A DNA stretch of 33,422 bases from Deltaproteobacteria bacterium. GTDB lineage: Bacteria > Desulfobacterota > Binatia > UBA1149 > CAITLU01. The position numbers and the translations under genes were made by a program. Location: NCBI GenBank assembly GCA_016218925.1, contig JACRCR010000115.1, positions 1 through 33,422 of the forward strand, given 5' to 3'. Positions 8,193 through 15,740 of the stretch are shown piece after piece. Positions within the stretch are counted from its first letter, which is position 1, and the number at the start of each line of letters is the position of its first letter. The notes under the pieces are model-generated. The model searched no databases. It saw nothing but the letters and a program-made list of their open reading frames with translations, and was not told the DNA's origin.

Positions 8193-8665
8193 CGGCTTGC
8201 CCGTCCCAGCGCGAACGCCTGCAGGTTGGCGGCGTGCAGTTTCTCGGCGAACGCTGCGCGGATCGCCTCCAGCCAGGCCTCCTCGGGGAAATCGAGGTGG
8301 TGGCTGAGCACACCGAGCAGCGCGACGTTGGAGCTCCTCCTGCTCGCGAGCTTGGTCGCGTCCACCGCGTCGGGTGTGATCAGCACTCCGCAGGGTCGTA
8401 GTTGGTGACGGTGCACTTCCACCTGGTCGGGCGCGACCACCACCAGGAAGTCGGCCTCGCCGGGCGGTACCATCGGGCTGAAGATCTCGCGGCCGAAGCG
8501 GATGTCGCTGCTGACCGAGCCGCCGCGCTGGCTCATGCCGTGCAACTCGCTCTGCTTGACGTCCAGCCCGGCGCGAAACGCCACCGTCGAAACGATTTCC
8601 GATGCCTTCAGCACGCCTTGGCCTCCGAGCCCGGCCAGGATCACGTTGACCACACGATCGTTCAC
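8189..8665 (-). CDS. iorB: Indolepyruvate:ferredoxin oxidoreductase beta subunit (IorB), compact form
   Basis: This is the gamma-type domain subunit (158 aa) of a 2-oxoacid:acceptor oxidoreductase. It starts with a GTG that overlaps the iorA stop (GTGA at 8662-8665) and reads VNDRVVNVILAGLGGQGVLK. The family signatures ELHGMSQRGGSVSSDIRFG and EIFSPMVPPGEADFL follow, and the protein ends NLQAFALGR. Usual IorB proteins are about 190-200 aa. The gap lies after GVLI, where roughly 35 residues are missing before the SNVALLGVL segment. The core glycine motif and the RGG motif are intact, so I read this as a compact but functional version. The downstream gene paaK overlaps its stop. Confidence 0.88.
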   Translation of the reverse strand: MNDRVVNVILAGLGGQGVLKASEIVSTVAFRAGLDVKQSELHGMSQRGGSVSSDIRFGREIFSPMVPPGEADFLVVVAPDQVEVHRHQLRPCGVLITPDAVDATKLASRRSSNVALLGVLSHHLDFPEEAWLEAIRAAFAEKLHAANLQAFALGRASR

Positions 8666-10281
8666 GGATCTTCGGCCAGCGCTTCGCAGCACTGCATCGC
8701 GGCGCGCTCGTATTCCCTGAGCGTGCCGGCGATCAGCAGGCAAGGGTGGCGGGCGATGATCAGATTGATCCTCCCGTTGGCCAGGCACTCGCCGAGCACC
8801 CGCTCGAACCCGGCCTTGTCGAGCGCGGGATCGCAGACCACCACGTCGGCGATGCCGAGTGCGCGCGCGAGTTCCTCGAACGACAGCTTGCCGGTCGGGT
8901 CGTGCTCCAGCGTTCGACCGGTGGACGGGTTCTCCTGATGGCCGGTCATCGCCGTCGTGGCGTTGTCGAGAATCACGACGACGTGGCCGGTGGGCGGTGG
9001 GTTGTAGGTCATCTCCACCAGGCCGGTGATTCCGCTGTGCACGAAGGTGCCGTCGCCGATCACGCTCACCACGCGGCGCGCCTGTTGCGGCGGCAGCACA
9101 TGGCGCAGCCCCAGACCCACGCCGATGCTGGCTCCCATGCAGACGCAGGCGTCGACCGCTTCCAGCGGTGGCAGCACTCCGAGCGTGTAACACCCGATGT
9201 CGCCGGCCACGATGCAGTCGAGTTTGCGAAACGCTTCGAACACGTAGCGATGCGAGCAGCCCGCGCAAAGCTGCGGGGGTTTGCCCGGCACGGCGGGCGG
9301 TTCCGGCGACGTGTCGCCGGCGATGATGCGCGCCACGCGGTCGGCATCGAGTTCGCCGAACCGGAACATCTCCGCCTTGCTCTGGACGTCGACGCCGGCG
9401 CCGCGGATCGCCTCGGCCAGGTACGGATCGCCTTCCTCGACCACCAGGCAGCGCTCCACGCCGGAGGCGAAGGCGCGGATCTTCTCCACCGGCAACGGGT
9501 AGGTGAACGCCAGCTTGAGCACGCTGGCGCGGGGTGCGACTTCGCGCACATGCATGTAGGAAACACCCGACGCGATGATCCCGAGGGCCGGTTCTCCCGC
9601 CTCCACGCGGTTGAGCGAGCAGCTCTCGTTCCAAGCCTGGATCTCGGCGAGTTTGCGGCGCAGCTTGCGATGGGCCGTTCGCGCATAGGCAGGGATCATC
9701 ACGCGCCCGCGTATGTCGCGCTCGAAATGCGGCGCCGGGGCCGCGGTGACGCCGGCGCGCCGGCGCACGACGGTACGACTGTGGCAGACCCGCGTGGTCA
9801 TGCGCAGCAGCACCGGGATGTTCCACCGCTCGGAAATTTCTATCGCCCTCAGGGTGAGGTCGTAAGCCTCCTGCGAATCCGCGGGTTCCAGCATCGGAAT
9901 GCCTGCGGCTACCGCGTAGTGGCGGCTGTCCTGTTCGTTCTGGCTCGAAGCGATGCCGGGATCGTCGCCCGACATCACCACCAGCGCGCCGGTCACTCCG
10001 GTGTAGGTCGAGGTAAACAGAGGGTCGGCAGCAACGTTCAGGCCGACGTGTTTCATCACGGCTATCGCCCGGGCGCCTGCGAATGCGACTCCGAGCGCAA
10101 CCTCGAGGGCCACCTTCTCGTTCGGCGCCCACTTGGCGCGCCCGCCGATCTCGGAGAAATGCTCGAGGATTTCAGTGGCCGGAGTACCTGGATAACCGGT
10201 ACCGAGTGCCACGCCTGCATCCAGAGCGGCTCTTGCCACGGCTTCGTCGCCGCTCAGCAGCATCCTGTCCGAAACATTCAT
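8662..10281 (-). CDS. iorA: Indolepyruvate:ferredoxin oxidoreductase alpha subunit (IorA) lacking the C-terminal ferredoxin domain
   Basis: This is the thiamine-diphosphate subunit (539 aa), which oxidatively decarboxylates aryl-pyruvates to aryl-acetyl-CoA with IorB. The N-terminal pyrimidine-binding half carries GTGYPGTPATEIL and MKHVGLNVAADPL. The C-terminal pyrophosphate-binding half carries LCAGCSHR (C339, C342), DIGCYTLGVLPPL (C364), the TPP/Mg motif GDGTFVHSG near 409-417, and DNATTAMTGHQ. These Cys residues could hold a proximal [4Fe-4S] cluster. Typical IorA is over 600 aa and ends with a two-cluster ferredoxin domain. Here the chain stops about 26 residues after RHPCLL, with no CxxCxxC motif. 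The ATG at 10281 was chosen because LLSGDEAVARAALDAGV aligns with family N-termini; the 46-residue upstream extension is low-complexity. ATG at residue 7 is an alternative start. Confidence 0.88.
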   Translation of the reverse strand: MNVSDRMLLSGDEAVARAALDAGVALGTGYPGTPATEILEHFSEIGGRAKWAPNEKVALEVALGVAFAGARAIAVMKHVGLNVAADPLFTSTYTGVTGALVVMSGDDPGIASSQNEQDSRHYAVAAGIPMLEPADSQEAYDLTLRAIEISERWNIPVLLRMTTRVCHSRTVVRRRAGVTAAPAPHFERDIRGRVMIPAYARTAHRKLRRKLAEIQAWNESCSLNRVEAGEPALGIIASGVSYMHVREVAPRASVLKLAFTYPLPVEKIRAFASGVERCLVVEEGDPYLAEAIRGAGVDVQSKAEMFRFGELDADRVARIIAGDTSPEPPAVPGKPPQLCAGCSHRYVFEAFRKLDCIVAGDIGCYTLGVLPPLEAVDACVCMGASIGVGLGLRHVLPPQQARRVVSVIGDGTFVHSGITGLVEMTYNPPPTGHVVVILDNATTAMTGHQENPSTGRTLEHDPTGKLSFEELARALGIADVVVCDPALDKAGFERVLGECLANGRINLIIARHPCLLIAGTLREYERAAMQCCEALAEDP

Positions 10282-10511
10282 CCTGCCTGAAGTCGTCGCG
10301 CGAATCGGAGGTCGCGGCGTGTGCGTTCTCCAGATCCCGCGAGGGTGCGGTCTCATACGGCGTGCGCTTTCGTACAGCAAGGCGATCGGCGGCCGAGGCG
10401 CATCGGGGTCGGCGCGCATCGGCCGCGTTCGTGCGGCGCGGGGTGGCTCTGTGGCTTACCCGGCCCGCTTCTTACCCAAGCGCGGGCGTCGCATCGGTCT
10501 GAGCGAAGGGG
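10282..10511. other. Intergenic region, probable iorA promoter
   Basis: These 230 bp lie between the iorA start (minus strand) and the 3' end of the next minus-strand gene. Only Arg-rich shadow frames occur here. The iorA promoter is expected here on the minus strand, but no clear -35/-10 pair is visible. At the right edge, CTGAGCGAA (10499-10507) recurs at 11311-11319 beside the paralogous gene, so part of this flank belongs to the duplicated unit. Confidence 0.4.
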
Positions 10512-10577
10512 CTATTCGTCCTTGGCCCTGGTGGATCCGCCGATCGTCGCGAACGGAAGGCCGTCCGGATCCTTGAT
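10499..10577. repeat. Direct repeat copy 1: conserved 3' end of the secreted paralogue
   Basis: Bases 10512-10564 are identical to 11325-11377. After one mismatch another 12 bases match, giving 65 of 66 identical over the last 22 codons including the stop. A 9-base flank just beyond the stop, CTGAGCGAA, is also shared with a one-base spacing difference. The partner copy is at 11311-11390. Confidence 0.8.
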
Positions 10578-11234
10578 GGTGATCTTGATGGTATGCAGCG
10601 TGGTGCAGGTCGGCATTGGCGGCGGCGGGTCGATCCAGATGCTGGCCATCGGCTCTACGGTGCTGGTGTCGATCTTGATCTGTCCATTGTTCGGATCGCC
10701 GTACGCGAACGACAGCGGGAAGTCGATGACGGTCAGGTCACCGTTGGTGGCGTCGTCGAACGTTGCACGCGTCAGTATGGCCAGCGACCAGCCGGCGTCT
10801 TGGGTGGCGTTGATCGGCGCTCCGCCCTCGCTCTGCAAGATGCCTTTGCACTTGGCCTTGATGTAGGTGACGTGGCATGGCCCTGCCGGCAGGCCGATCT
10901 GGTCGCCGTTGTTGTCTTTCAGCAACGAACAGTCTTTCTCGAGCTTGGCCCTGGTCTGCACGTCGCAGCCGCCGGTTTGCGGATCGAACGCGTAGCTGGT
11001 GCCTTCGCCGTCGACCTGTTTCACCGTTACCGGCGCGCACGCGGGCGTACCGCCCCCTGTCTCGCTGTTGATCGATGCGTGCTCGGTCGACGGGCAGCCC
11101 GCAAAGACGCGAACCATTGATGTCTTGATGCCCTTGGCCTTGGCCAGGCTGTTGAACTCACATTGCGCACTGGCCGCACCCGCGAAGGCGGCTACCAGAG
11201 CGATGGCTGGCAGCCAGAGAATTACCTTATTCAT
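10512..11234 (-). CDS. Secreted Cys-rich protein of unknown function, paralogue A
   Basis: The protein is 240 aa with a clear signal peptide (MNKVILWLPAIALVAAFAGA, cleavage near ASA/QC). The start is supported by AGGAAGGG at 11240-11247. The mature protein has eight Cys positions shared with the neighbouring paralogue (QC, GCP, PAC, GGC, DC, PC, KC, TC), consistent with disulphides in an exported protein. Conserved blocks are FNSLAKAKG, KTSMVRVF, FDPQTGGCDVQT, AKLEKDCSLL, AGPCHVTY and a final GLPFATIGGSTRAKDE. I do not recognise a named family. Overall identity with the tandem copy is about 60-65 percent by eye. The variable centre contains PPPPMPTC before the conserved tail. It may be an outer-surface or periplasmic structural protein; no catalytic motif is visible. 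Confidence 0.8.
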   Translation of the reverse strand: MNKVILWLPAIALVAAFAGAASAQCEFNSLAKAKGIKTSMVRVFAGCPSTEHASINSETGGGTPACAPVTVKQVDGEGTSYAFDPQTGGCDVQTRAKLEKDCSLLKDNNGDQIGLPAGPCHVTYIKAKCKGILQSEGGAPINATQDAGWSLAILTRATFDDATNGDLTVIDFPLSFAYGDPNNGQIKIDTSTVEPMASIWIDPPPPMPTCTTLHTIKITIKDPDGLPFATIGGSTRAKDE

Positions 11235-11310
11235 TGTGTCCCTTCCTGGAGCGCTTGGGACTGTCCCGAAGCACTATGTTACGGCGGTCGAGGGCCGCCG
11301 CGCCGCGTGG

Positions 11311-11390
11311 CTGAGCGAAAGCCTCTATTCGTCCTTGGCCCTGGTGGATCCGCCGATCGTCGCGAACGGAAGGCCGTTCGGATCCTTGAT
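11311..11390. repeat. Direct repeat copy 2: conserved 3' end of the secreted paralogue
   Basis: This is the partner of 10499-10577. No synonymous change appears across the conserved C-terminal codons, although the rest of the two genes has diverged to roughly 60-65 percent protein identity. That points to gene conversion or selection on the DNA or RNA at this 3' end. Confidence 0.8.
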
Positions 11391-12056
11391 CGACATCGTG
11401 ACCGTCTGCAGCGTGGTGCAGGTTGGCAGCCCCGTGTCGCTCACGATGGTCAGGATGCCGGCCATCGCCTCGGCGGTGCTGCTGCTCAGCTTGATCTGTC
11501 CGTTGTTCGGATTGCCGTACCCGAACGTGATCGGGACGTCGATGACGGTCATGTCGCCGTTGCTATCGTCGTTGAGGCTGATACGCATCAGCACGCTCAG
11601 CGACCAGCCGGCGTCTTCGGTGGCGTTGATCGGCGTCCCGCCGGCATCTTGCCAGATGCCGGTGCACTTGGATTTCACGTAGGTGACGTGGCAAGGGCCG
11701 GCCCGCAGGCCGAGCGGGTCGCCGTTGGCGTCTGCGAGCAAAGAACAGTCCTTCTCGAGCTTGGCCTTGGTCTGGACGTCGCAGCCGCCGGTTTGCGGAT
11801 CGAACATGTAGCCGGTGCTGTCTCCTTCGTACGGTTTGGGCATCACCGGCGCACACGCAGGCGTGCCTCCACCGGTCGCGGTGTTGATCGACGTATGCCC
11901 CCCGGTCGCCGACGGGCAACCCAGAAAGACGCGAACCATCGACGTCTTGAATCCCTTGGCCTTGGCCAGCGAGTTGAAATCGCATTGTGCACCGGCCGAG
12001 CCCGCGCAGGCGGCTACCAGCACGATGGCACACAGCGAGAGAACTATCTTGTTCAT
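11325..12056 (-). CDS. Secreted Cys-rich protein of unknown function, paralogue B
   Basis: The protein is 243 aa and the tandem paralogue of the gene at 10512-11234, in the same direction with 90 bp between them. The start at 12056 is set by GGAGG at 12061-12065, four bases upstream, and by a signal peptide (MNKIVLSLCAIVLVAACAGS, cleavage near AGA/QC). A longer frame to 12362 exists but is an Arg-rich extension with no support. The protein shares all eight Cys positions, FDPQTGGCDVQT, AKLEKDCSLL and the C-terminus GLPFATIGGSTRAKDE. It differs from copy A by a two-residue insertion after GCPSATG and by the segment before TCTTL. A divergent 380-bp region separates it from ccoN, so it has its own promoter on the minus strand. 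Its function is unknown. Confidence 0.8.
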   Translation of the reverse strand: MNKIVLSLCAIVLVAACAGSAGAQCDFNSLAKAKGFKTSMVRVFLGCPSATGGHTSINTATGGGTPACAPVMPKPYEGDSTGYMFDPQTGGCDVQTKAKLEKDCSLLADANGDPLGLRAGPCHVTYVKSKCTGIWQDAGGTPINATEDAGWSLSVLMRISLNDDSNGDMTVIDVPITFGYGNPNNGQIKLSSSTAEAMAGILTIVSDTGLPTCTTLQTVTMSIKDPNGLPFATIGGSTRAKDE

Positions 12057-12436
12057 GGGGCCTCCAGTCGACGACGATCGGCGATCCGTCGTGTTGATGC
12101 AGTGGAGAGTCGGTAGTTCCCGCCTCGGCAATCGTGCCTGCCGAGCCGGGGTGTGTCGAGAGAGGATTTGACCAGGAACGGTTCTCCAGGCGCGCTCATG
12201 CGGCAGCGCACGCAGCCTTCCCGGAATTTCCAGCGCCTGCCCGACCCCGAGGCCGGGCAGGCAGTTCCCGTCTCCGATCCGCACGCCCGCCCCAGCGGGC
12301 CGCAAGTGGCGCAGCCGTGCCGTCGCCTGTTTCCTCGCCGGGCGTCGCTGGCTATTGGGCAACGTCGGGCGGCGCCGGCGACGGTCGATCGGCGAAACCC
12401 AAGTCCCGAGCTTGCGAGGGTGCGAGGAGATTTGCG
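12057..12436. other. Divergent intergenic region upstream of ccoN
   Basis: These 380 bp separate the minus-strand secreted protein from the plus-strand cbb3 operon and should contain promoters in both directions. I looked for an FNR/Anr box (TTGAT-N4-ATCAA) and found none. A perfect 9-bp inverted repeat, GCCTGCCCG at 12235-12243 and CGGGCAGGC at 12254-12262 with a 10-base loop, stands out. The rest is GC-rich without a credible gene. The ribosome-binding site GAGGAGA at 12424-12430 fixes the ccoN start. Confidence 0.5.
12235..12262. promoter_or_regulatory. Perfect 9-bp inverted repeat in the ccoN upstream region
   Basis: GCCTGCCCG and CGGGCAGGC flank a 10-base loop about 175 bp before ccoN. 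It may be a regulator site for either divergent gene, or a hairpin in the ccoN leader. No T-run follows on either strand, so an intrinsic terminator is unlikely. Confidence 0.35.
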
Positions 12437-13903
12437 ATGAGCCCAGGTACCGTCCCCACGCTCCATTACGACTACAAGGTCGTGCGGCAGTTCTCGATCA
12501 TGGCGGTCGTGTGGGCCGTGATCGGGATGCTGGTCGGCGTCTTGCTGGCCGCCCAACTCATCTGGCCCGAACTCACCTACGGCGTTCCATGGCTGAGCTA
12601 CGGGCGGCTGCGGCCGCTGCACACCAACGCCGTCATTTTCGCGTTCGGCGGCTCGGCCCTGATCGGCACCTCTTACTACGTGGTGCAGCGCACCTGCGCG
12701 ACCAGGCTCTTTCTTCCCGGGCTGGCGGCGCTGACGTTCTGGGGCTGGCAGCTCATCATCGTGTTGGCGGTGGTCACGCTGCCGCTCGGGATCACCTCGG
12801 CCAAGGAATACGCCGAGCTCGAGTGGCCGATCGATCTGCTGATCGCGGTGGTGTGGATCTCCTACGCGGTGGTGTTCTTCGGCACCGTCGGCCAGCGGCG
12901 GGTGCGCCACATCTACGTCGCCAACTGGTTCTACGGCGCCTTCATCCTGACCATCGCACTGCTGCACGTGGTCAACTCGCTGGAAGTCCCGGTCTCGCTG
13001 ACCAAGTCCTACTCGATCTATCCCGGCGCCATCGACGCGATGGTGCAGTGGTGGTACGGACACAACGCCGTCGGCTTCTTCCTCACGGCCGGCTTCCTGG
13101 GAATGATGTACTACTTCGTCCCCAAGCAGGCCGAGCGGCCGGTCTACTCGTACCGGCTGTCGGTGGTGCACTTCTGGGCGCTGATCGGCATCTACATGTG
13201 GGCCGGGCCCCACCATCTGCACTACACCGTGGTCCCCGACTGGGCACAGACGCTGGGGATGGTGTTCTCGATCATTCTTTGGGCGCCGTCATGGGGCGGC
13301 ATGATCAACGGCATCATGACGCTGTCGGGCGCGTGGGAGAAGTTGCGCACCGACCCGATCATCCGCTTCATGATCGTGGCGCTTTCGTTCTACGGCATGT
13401 CGACGTTCGAAGGCCCGATGATGTCGATCAAGGCGGTCAACGCGCTTTCGCACGATACCGACTGGACGATCGGCCACGTCCACTCCGGAGCGCTCGGCTG
13501 GGTGGCGATGATCACCTTCGGCTGCCTCTACCACCTCATCCCGCGTCTGTACGGCAAGAAACAGATGCACAGCGTGGCGGCGATCAACGTGCACTTCTGG
13601 CTGTCGACCATCGGCGTGGTCTTCTACATCGCCTCGATGTGGATCGCCGGGCTGATGCAGGGGCTGATGTGGCGCGCCGTCAACGACGACGGCACGTTGA
13701 CCTACACCTTCATCGAAGCACTCAAGGCCACCTATCCCTACTACGGCGGACGTCTGCTCGGCGGCGTGATCTTCCTGGCGGGCGCCGTGCTGATGGCCTG
13801 GAACGTGTGGAAGACGGTCGCCGGTGCCCAGCCGGTCAGCGAATCGGTGCCTGCGCCGGCCACGGCGTCTGCATACCCGGCCGCGTCGCCGCGGCCTGCC
13901 TGA
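12437..13903 (+). CDS. ccoN: cbb3-type cytochrome c oxidase subunit I
   Basis: This is the catalytic haem-copper subunit (488 aa, twelve predicted spans) that reduces O2 to water and pumps protons in the inner membrane. The start is set by GAGGAGA six bases before the ATG; the longer upstream frame is discarded. All ligands are present: H62 (RPLHTN) and H349 (VHS) for low-spin haem b, H347 for haem b3, and H209 (YGHN), H259 and H260 (GPHHLHY) for CuB. Y253 in [10 protein letters not shown] matches the cbb3 cross-linked Tyr. The numbering is the Pseudomonas stutzeri CcoN numbering plus two. [18 protein letters not shown] is the typical helix. It is the first gene of a nine-gene plus-strand run, and ccoO begins 22 bp after its stop. 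Confidence 0.97.
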   Translation: MSPGTVPTLHYDYKVVRQFSIMAVVWAVIGMLVGVLLAAQLIWPELTYGVPWLSYGRLRPLHTNAVIFAFGGSALIGTSYYVVQRTCATRLFLPGLAALTFWGWQLIIVLAVVTLPLGITSAKEYAELEWPIDLLIAVVWISYAVVFFGTVGQRRVRHIYVANWFYGAFILTIALLHVVNSLEVPVSLTKSYSIYPGAIDAMVQWWYGHNAVGFFLTAGFLGMMYYFVPKQAERPVYSYRLSVVHFWALIGIYMWAGPHHLHYTVVPDWAQTLGMVFSIILWAPSWGGMINGIMTLSGAWEKLRTDPIIRFMIVALSFYGMSTFEGPMMSIKAVNALSHDTDWTIGHVHSGALGWVAMITFGCLYHLIPRLYGKKQMHSVAAINVHFWLSTIGVVFYIASMWIAGLMQGLMWRAVNDDGTLTYTFIEALKATYPYYGGRLLGGVIFLAGAVLMAWNVWKTVAGAQPVSESVPAPATASAYPAASPRPA

Positions 13904-13925
13904 CGGCGCGAGGGGGAGGCGAGCG

Positions 13926-14534
13926 ATGTCACACGAGATCGTAGAAAAGCGCATCGGGCTGATGGGCCTGCTGATCATCCTGGTCGTCAGCGGCGGCGGT
14001 CTGGCCGAGATCGTCCCTTTGTTTTCGCAGGTGGAGGTGACGGCACCGATCGAGGGCATGAAGCCTCTTGGCGCTCTCGAACTCGAAGGACGCGACATCT
14101 ACATGCGAGAGGGCTGCAACGTCTGCCACACGCAGATGATCAGGCCGCTGCGCGCCGAGACCGAACGCTACGGCCACTATTCGCTCGGCGGAGAGTCGGT
14201 GTGGGAGCATCCTTTCCTGTGGGGCTCCAAGCGCACCGGTCCCGACCTGGCCCGCGTCGGCGCGCGCTACAGCGACGATTGGCACCGGGTCCACCTGCGC
14301 AATCCGCGCGACGTTGTGCCCGAGTCCAACATGCCGGCTTTCACCTGGCTCGAAGGTGCGAGCCTGGACGCGAGCGGCACCGGCGGCAAGATGAAGGCAC
14401 TGCGCATGGTCGGGGTACCCTACACCGACGACGACATCGCGGGGGCCGCGGCAACGGTGACCGGCAAGAACGAACTCGACGCGCTGGTCGCCTACCTGCA
14501 GCAGCTCGGGACGATTCTGAAGGGCAAACGGTGA
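13926..14534 (+). CDS. ccoO: cbb3-type cytochrome c oxidase subunit II (monohaem)
   Basis: This is a membrane-anchored monohaem cytochrome c subunit (202 aa) that relays electrons from CcoP to CcoN. One N-terminal span ([20 protein letters not shown]) is followed by the haem motif CNVCH at residues 64-68 in the hallmark [18 protein letters not shown] Met ligand is likely in ESNMPAF. The GGAGG at 13915-13919 sits six bases before the ATG and excludes the longer frame starting at 13824. The length matches the usual ~203 aa. The C-terminal [15 protein letters not shown] is typical. The gene sits between ccoN and ccoQ in the standard order. Confidence 0.96.
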   Translation: MSHEIVEKRIGLMGLLIILVVSGGGLAEIVPLFSQVEVTAPIEGMKPLGALELEGRDIYMREGCNVCHTQMIRPLRAETERYGHYSLGGESVWEHPFLWGSKRTGPDLARVGARYSDDWHRVHLRNPRDVVPESNMPAFTWLEGASLDASGTGGKMKALRMVGVPYTDDDIAGAAATVTGKNELDALVAYLQQLGTILKGKR

Positions 14535-14538
14535 CGCC

Positions 14539-14730
14539 ATGGACGAGGGAATGATCCGAGCGGTGGAAACCCTGTTCCTGTTCGTCGCGTACATCGCGTT
14601 CGCGGCCTGGGTGTGGAGTCCGGGCCAGAAGGCGCGTTTCGAAGAGGCCGCGTGGCTGCCCTTCCGCGACAACGACAACGATGATGTCGCCGGGGCCGGC
14701 GATCGCGACGGAGGATTGCGTCATGACTAG
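14539..14730 (+). CDS. ccoQ: cbb3 oxidase small subunit CcoQ
   Basis: This is a single-span small subunit (63 aa) that stabilises the cbb3 complex. The membrane segment is TLFLFVAYIAFAAWVW, followed by the conserved positively charged turn and AAWLPFRDND, which fits the CcoQ pattern of a short acidic tail after PF. It begins four bases after the ccoO stop and overlaps the ccoP start by eight bases. The ribosome-binding site is weak, so its translation is probably coupled to ccoO. The acidic tail DNDNDDVAGAGDRD is longer than in many CcoQ proteins. Confidence 0.85.
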   Translation: MDEGMIRAVETLFLFVAYIAFAAWVWSPGQKARFEEAAWLPFRDNDNDDVAGAGDRDGGLRHD

Positions 14731-15697
14731 CGGATGGAGCCTGTACATCACGCTGTTCACCTTGGCGTTCATGATCGGCGCGTGCTGGCTGGTGTGGTGG
14801 CAGCGCAAGGGAAGCCCCGGAGGGGTAGGCTTCGGCGAGTCGATGGGACACGATTTCGACGGCATCCAGGAGCTCAACAACCCGTTGCCGCGCTGGTGGC
14901 TCGGCACCTTCCTCGGTTCGATCCTTTTCGCGGCTGCCTACCTGGTGCTGTACCCGGGCCTGGGCGCCTATCAAGGTCTTCTGGGTTGGTCCTCGCGCGG
15001 ACAGTACGACGGCGAGATGAAAGACGTCGAAGCCAAGTACGGTCCGCTCTACGATCGATACGCCGGGATGGCGATCCCCGCGCTGCTCGCCGAGGAGCAG
15101 GCGCTGCGAATCGGCGAGCGCGTGTTCGCCAACAACTGCGCACGTTGTCACGGCGCCGATGCGCGCGGCGGGGTGGGCTTTCCCGACCTGACCGATGACG
15201 ACTGGCTCTTCGGCGGCGAACCCGATGTCATCAAGGCGACGATTGCGGCTGGGCGCATCGGGGTGATGCCACCGTTCGCGCCGGCAATCGGCGGCGAAGC
15301 GGGGATCCCCGCAGTGGTGGCCTACGTGCGAAGCCTCAGCGGCCAGAGCGGCGACGCTCAGCTCATCGAGCAGGGCAAGGCCAAGTTCCAGGCCGTGTGC
15401 TTTGCGTGCCACGGCGTGGACGGCAAGGGCAACAAGGTCTTGGGTGCGCCGAACCTCACCGACGACATCTGGCTTTTCGGCGGAAAGCCCGACGACATCG
15501 CCTTCGGTCTGCGCAACGGTCGCACTGCGCAGATGCCGGCCCACGCCGACCTGCTCGATGCGCGCAAGGTTCATCTGGTAGCAGCCTACGTCTATAGTCT
15601 GTCCCACGCCCCCACCGAGGAGGCCGGGCGCGCCGGCGGCAAGCCGCCGCGCGCGGAGGCAGACGACGAACACGAGAAGGACCGAGACTCCCAGTAG
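14723..15697 (+). CDS. ccoP: cbb3-type cytochrome c oxidase subunit III (dihaem)
   Basis: This is the dihaem electron-entry subunit (324 aa). GGAGG at 14710-14714 lies eight bases before the ATG, inside the ccoQ tail, and the two genes overlap. Two N-terminal spans lie at about 6-25 and 58-80, followed by the CcoP-typical DFDGIQELNNPLPRWW between them. The periplasmic part has haem motifs CARCH (139-143) and CFACH (226-230). The blocks FPDLTDDDWLFGG and APNLTDDIWLFGG each follow a haem site, and MPPFAPAIGG and MPAHADLL hold the likely Met ligands. The C-terminus is a charged tail rich in Glu, Asp and Lys. A second gene at 22375-23163 encodes a close paralogue of the dihaem part. Confidence 0.96.
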   Translation: MTSGWSLYITLFTLAFMIGACWLVWWQRKGSPGGVGFGESMGHDFDGIQELNNPLPRWWLGTFLGSILFAAAYLVLYPGLGAYQGLLGWSSRGQYDGEMKDVEAKYGPLYDRYAGMAIPALLAEEQALRIGERVFANNCARCHGADARGGVGFPDLTDDDWLFGGEPDVIKATIAAGRIGVMPPFAPAIGGEAGIPAVVAYVRSLSGQSGDAQLIEQGKAKFQAVCFACHGVDGKGNKVLGAPNLTDDIWLFGGKPDDIAFGLRNGRTAQMPAHADLLDARKVHLVAAYVYSLSHAPTEEAGRAGGKPPRAEADDEHEKDRDSQ

Positions 15698-15740
15698 CGA
15701 CGCAGGCCTTCGCAACGGCGCAGGCCCCGACGCCAGTACC

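Noticed and set aside
12057-12436. FNR/Anr box for the cbb3 operon
   Set aside because: Only partial matches such as TTGATGCAGTGGAG occur; none has both half-sites.
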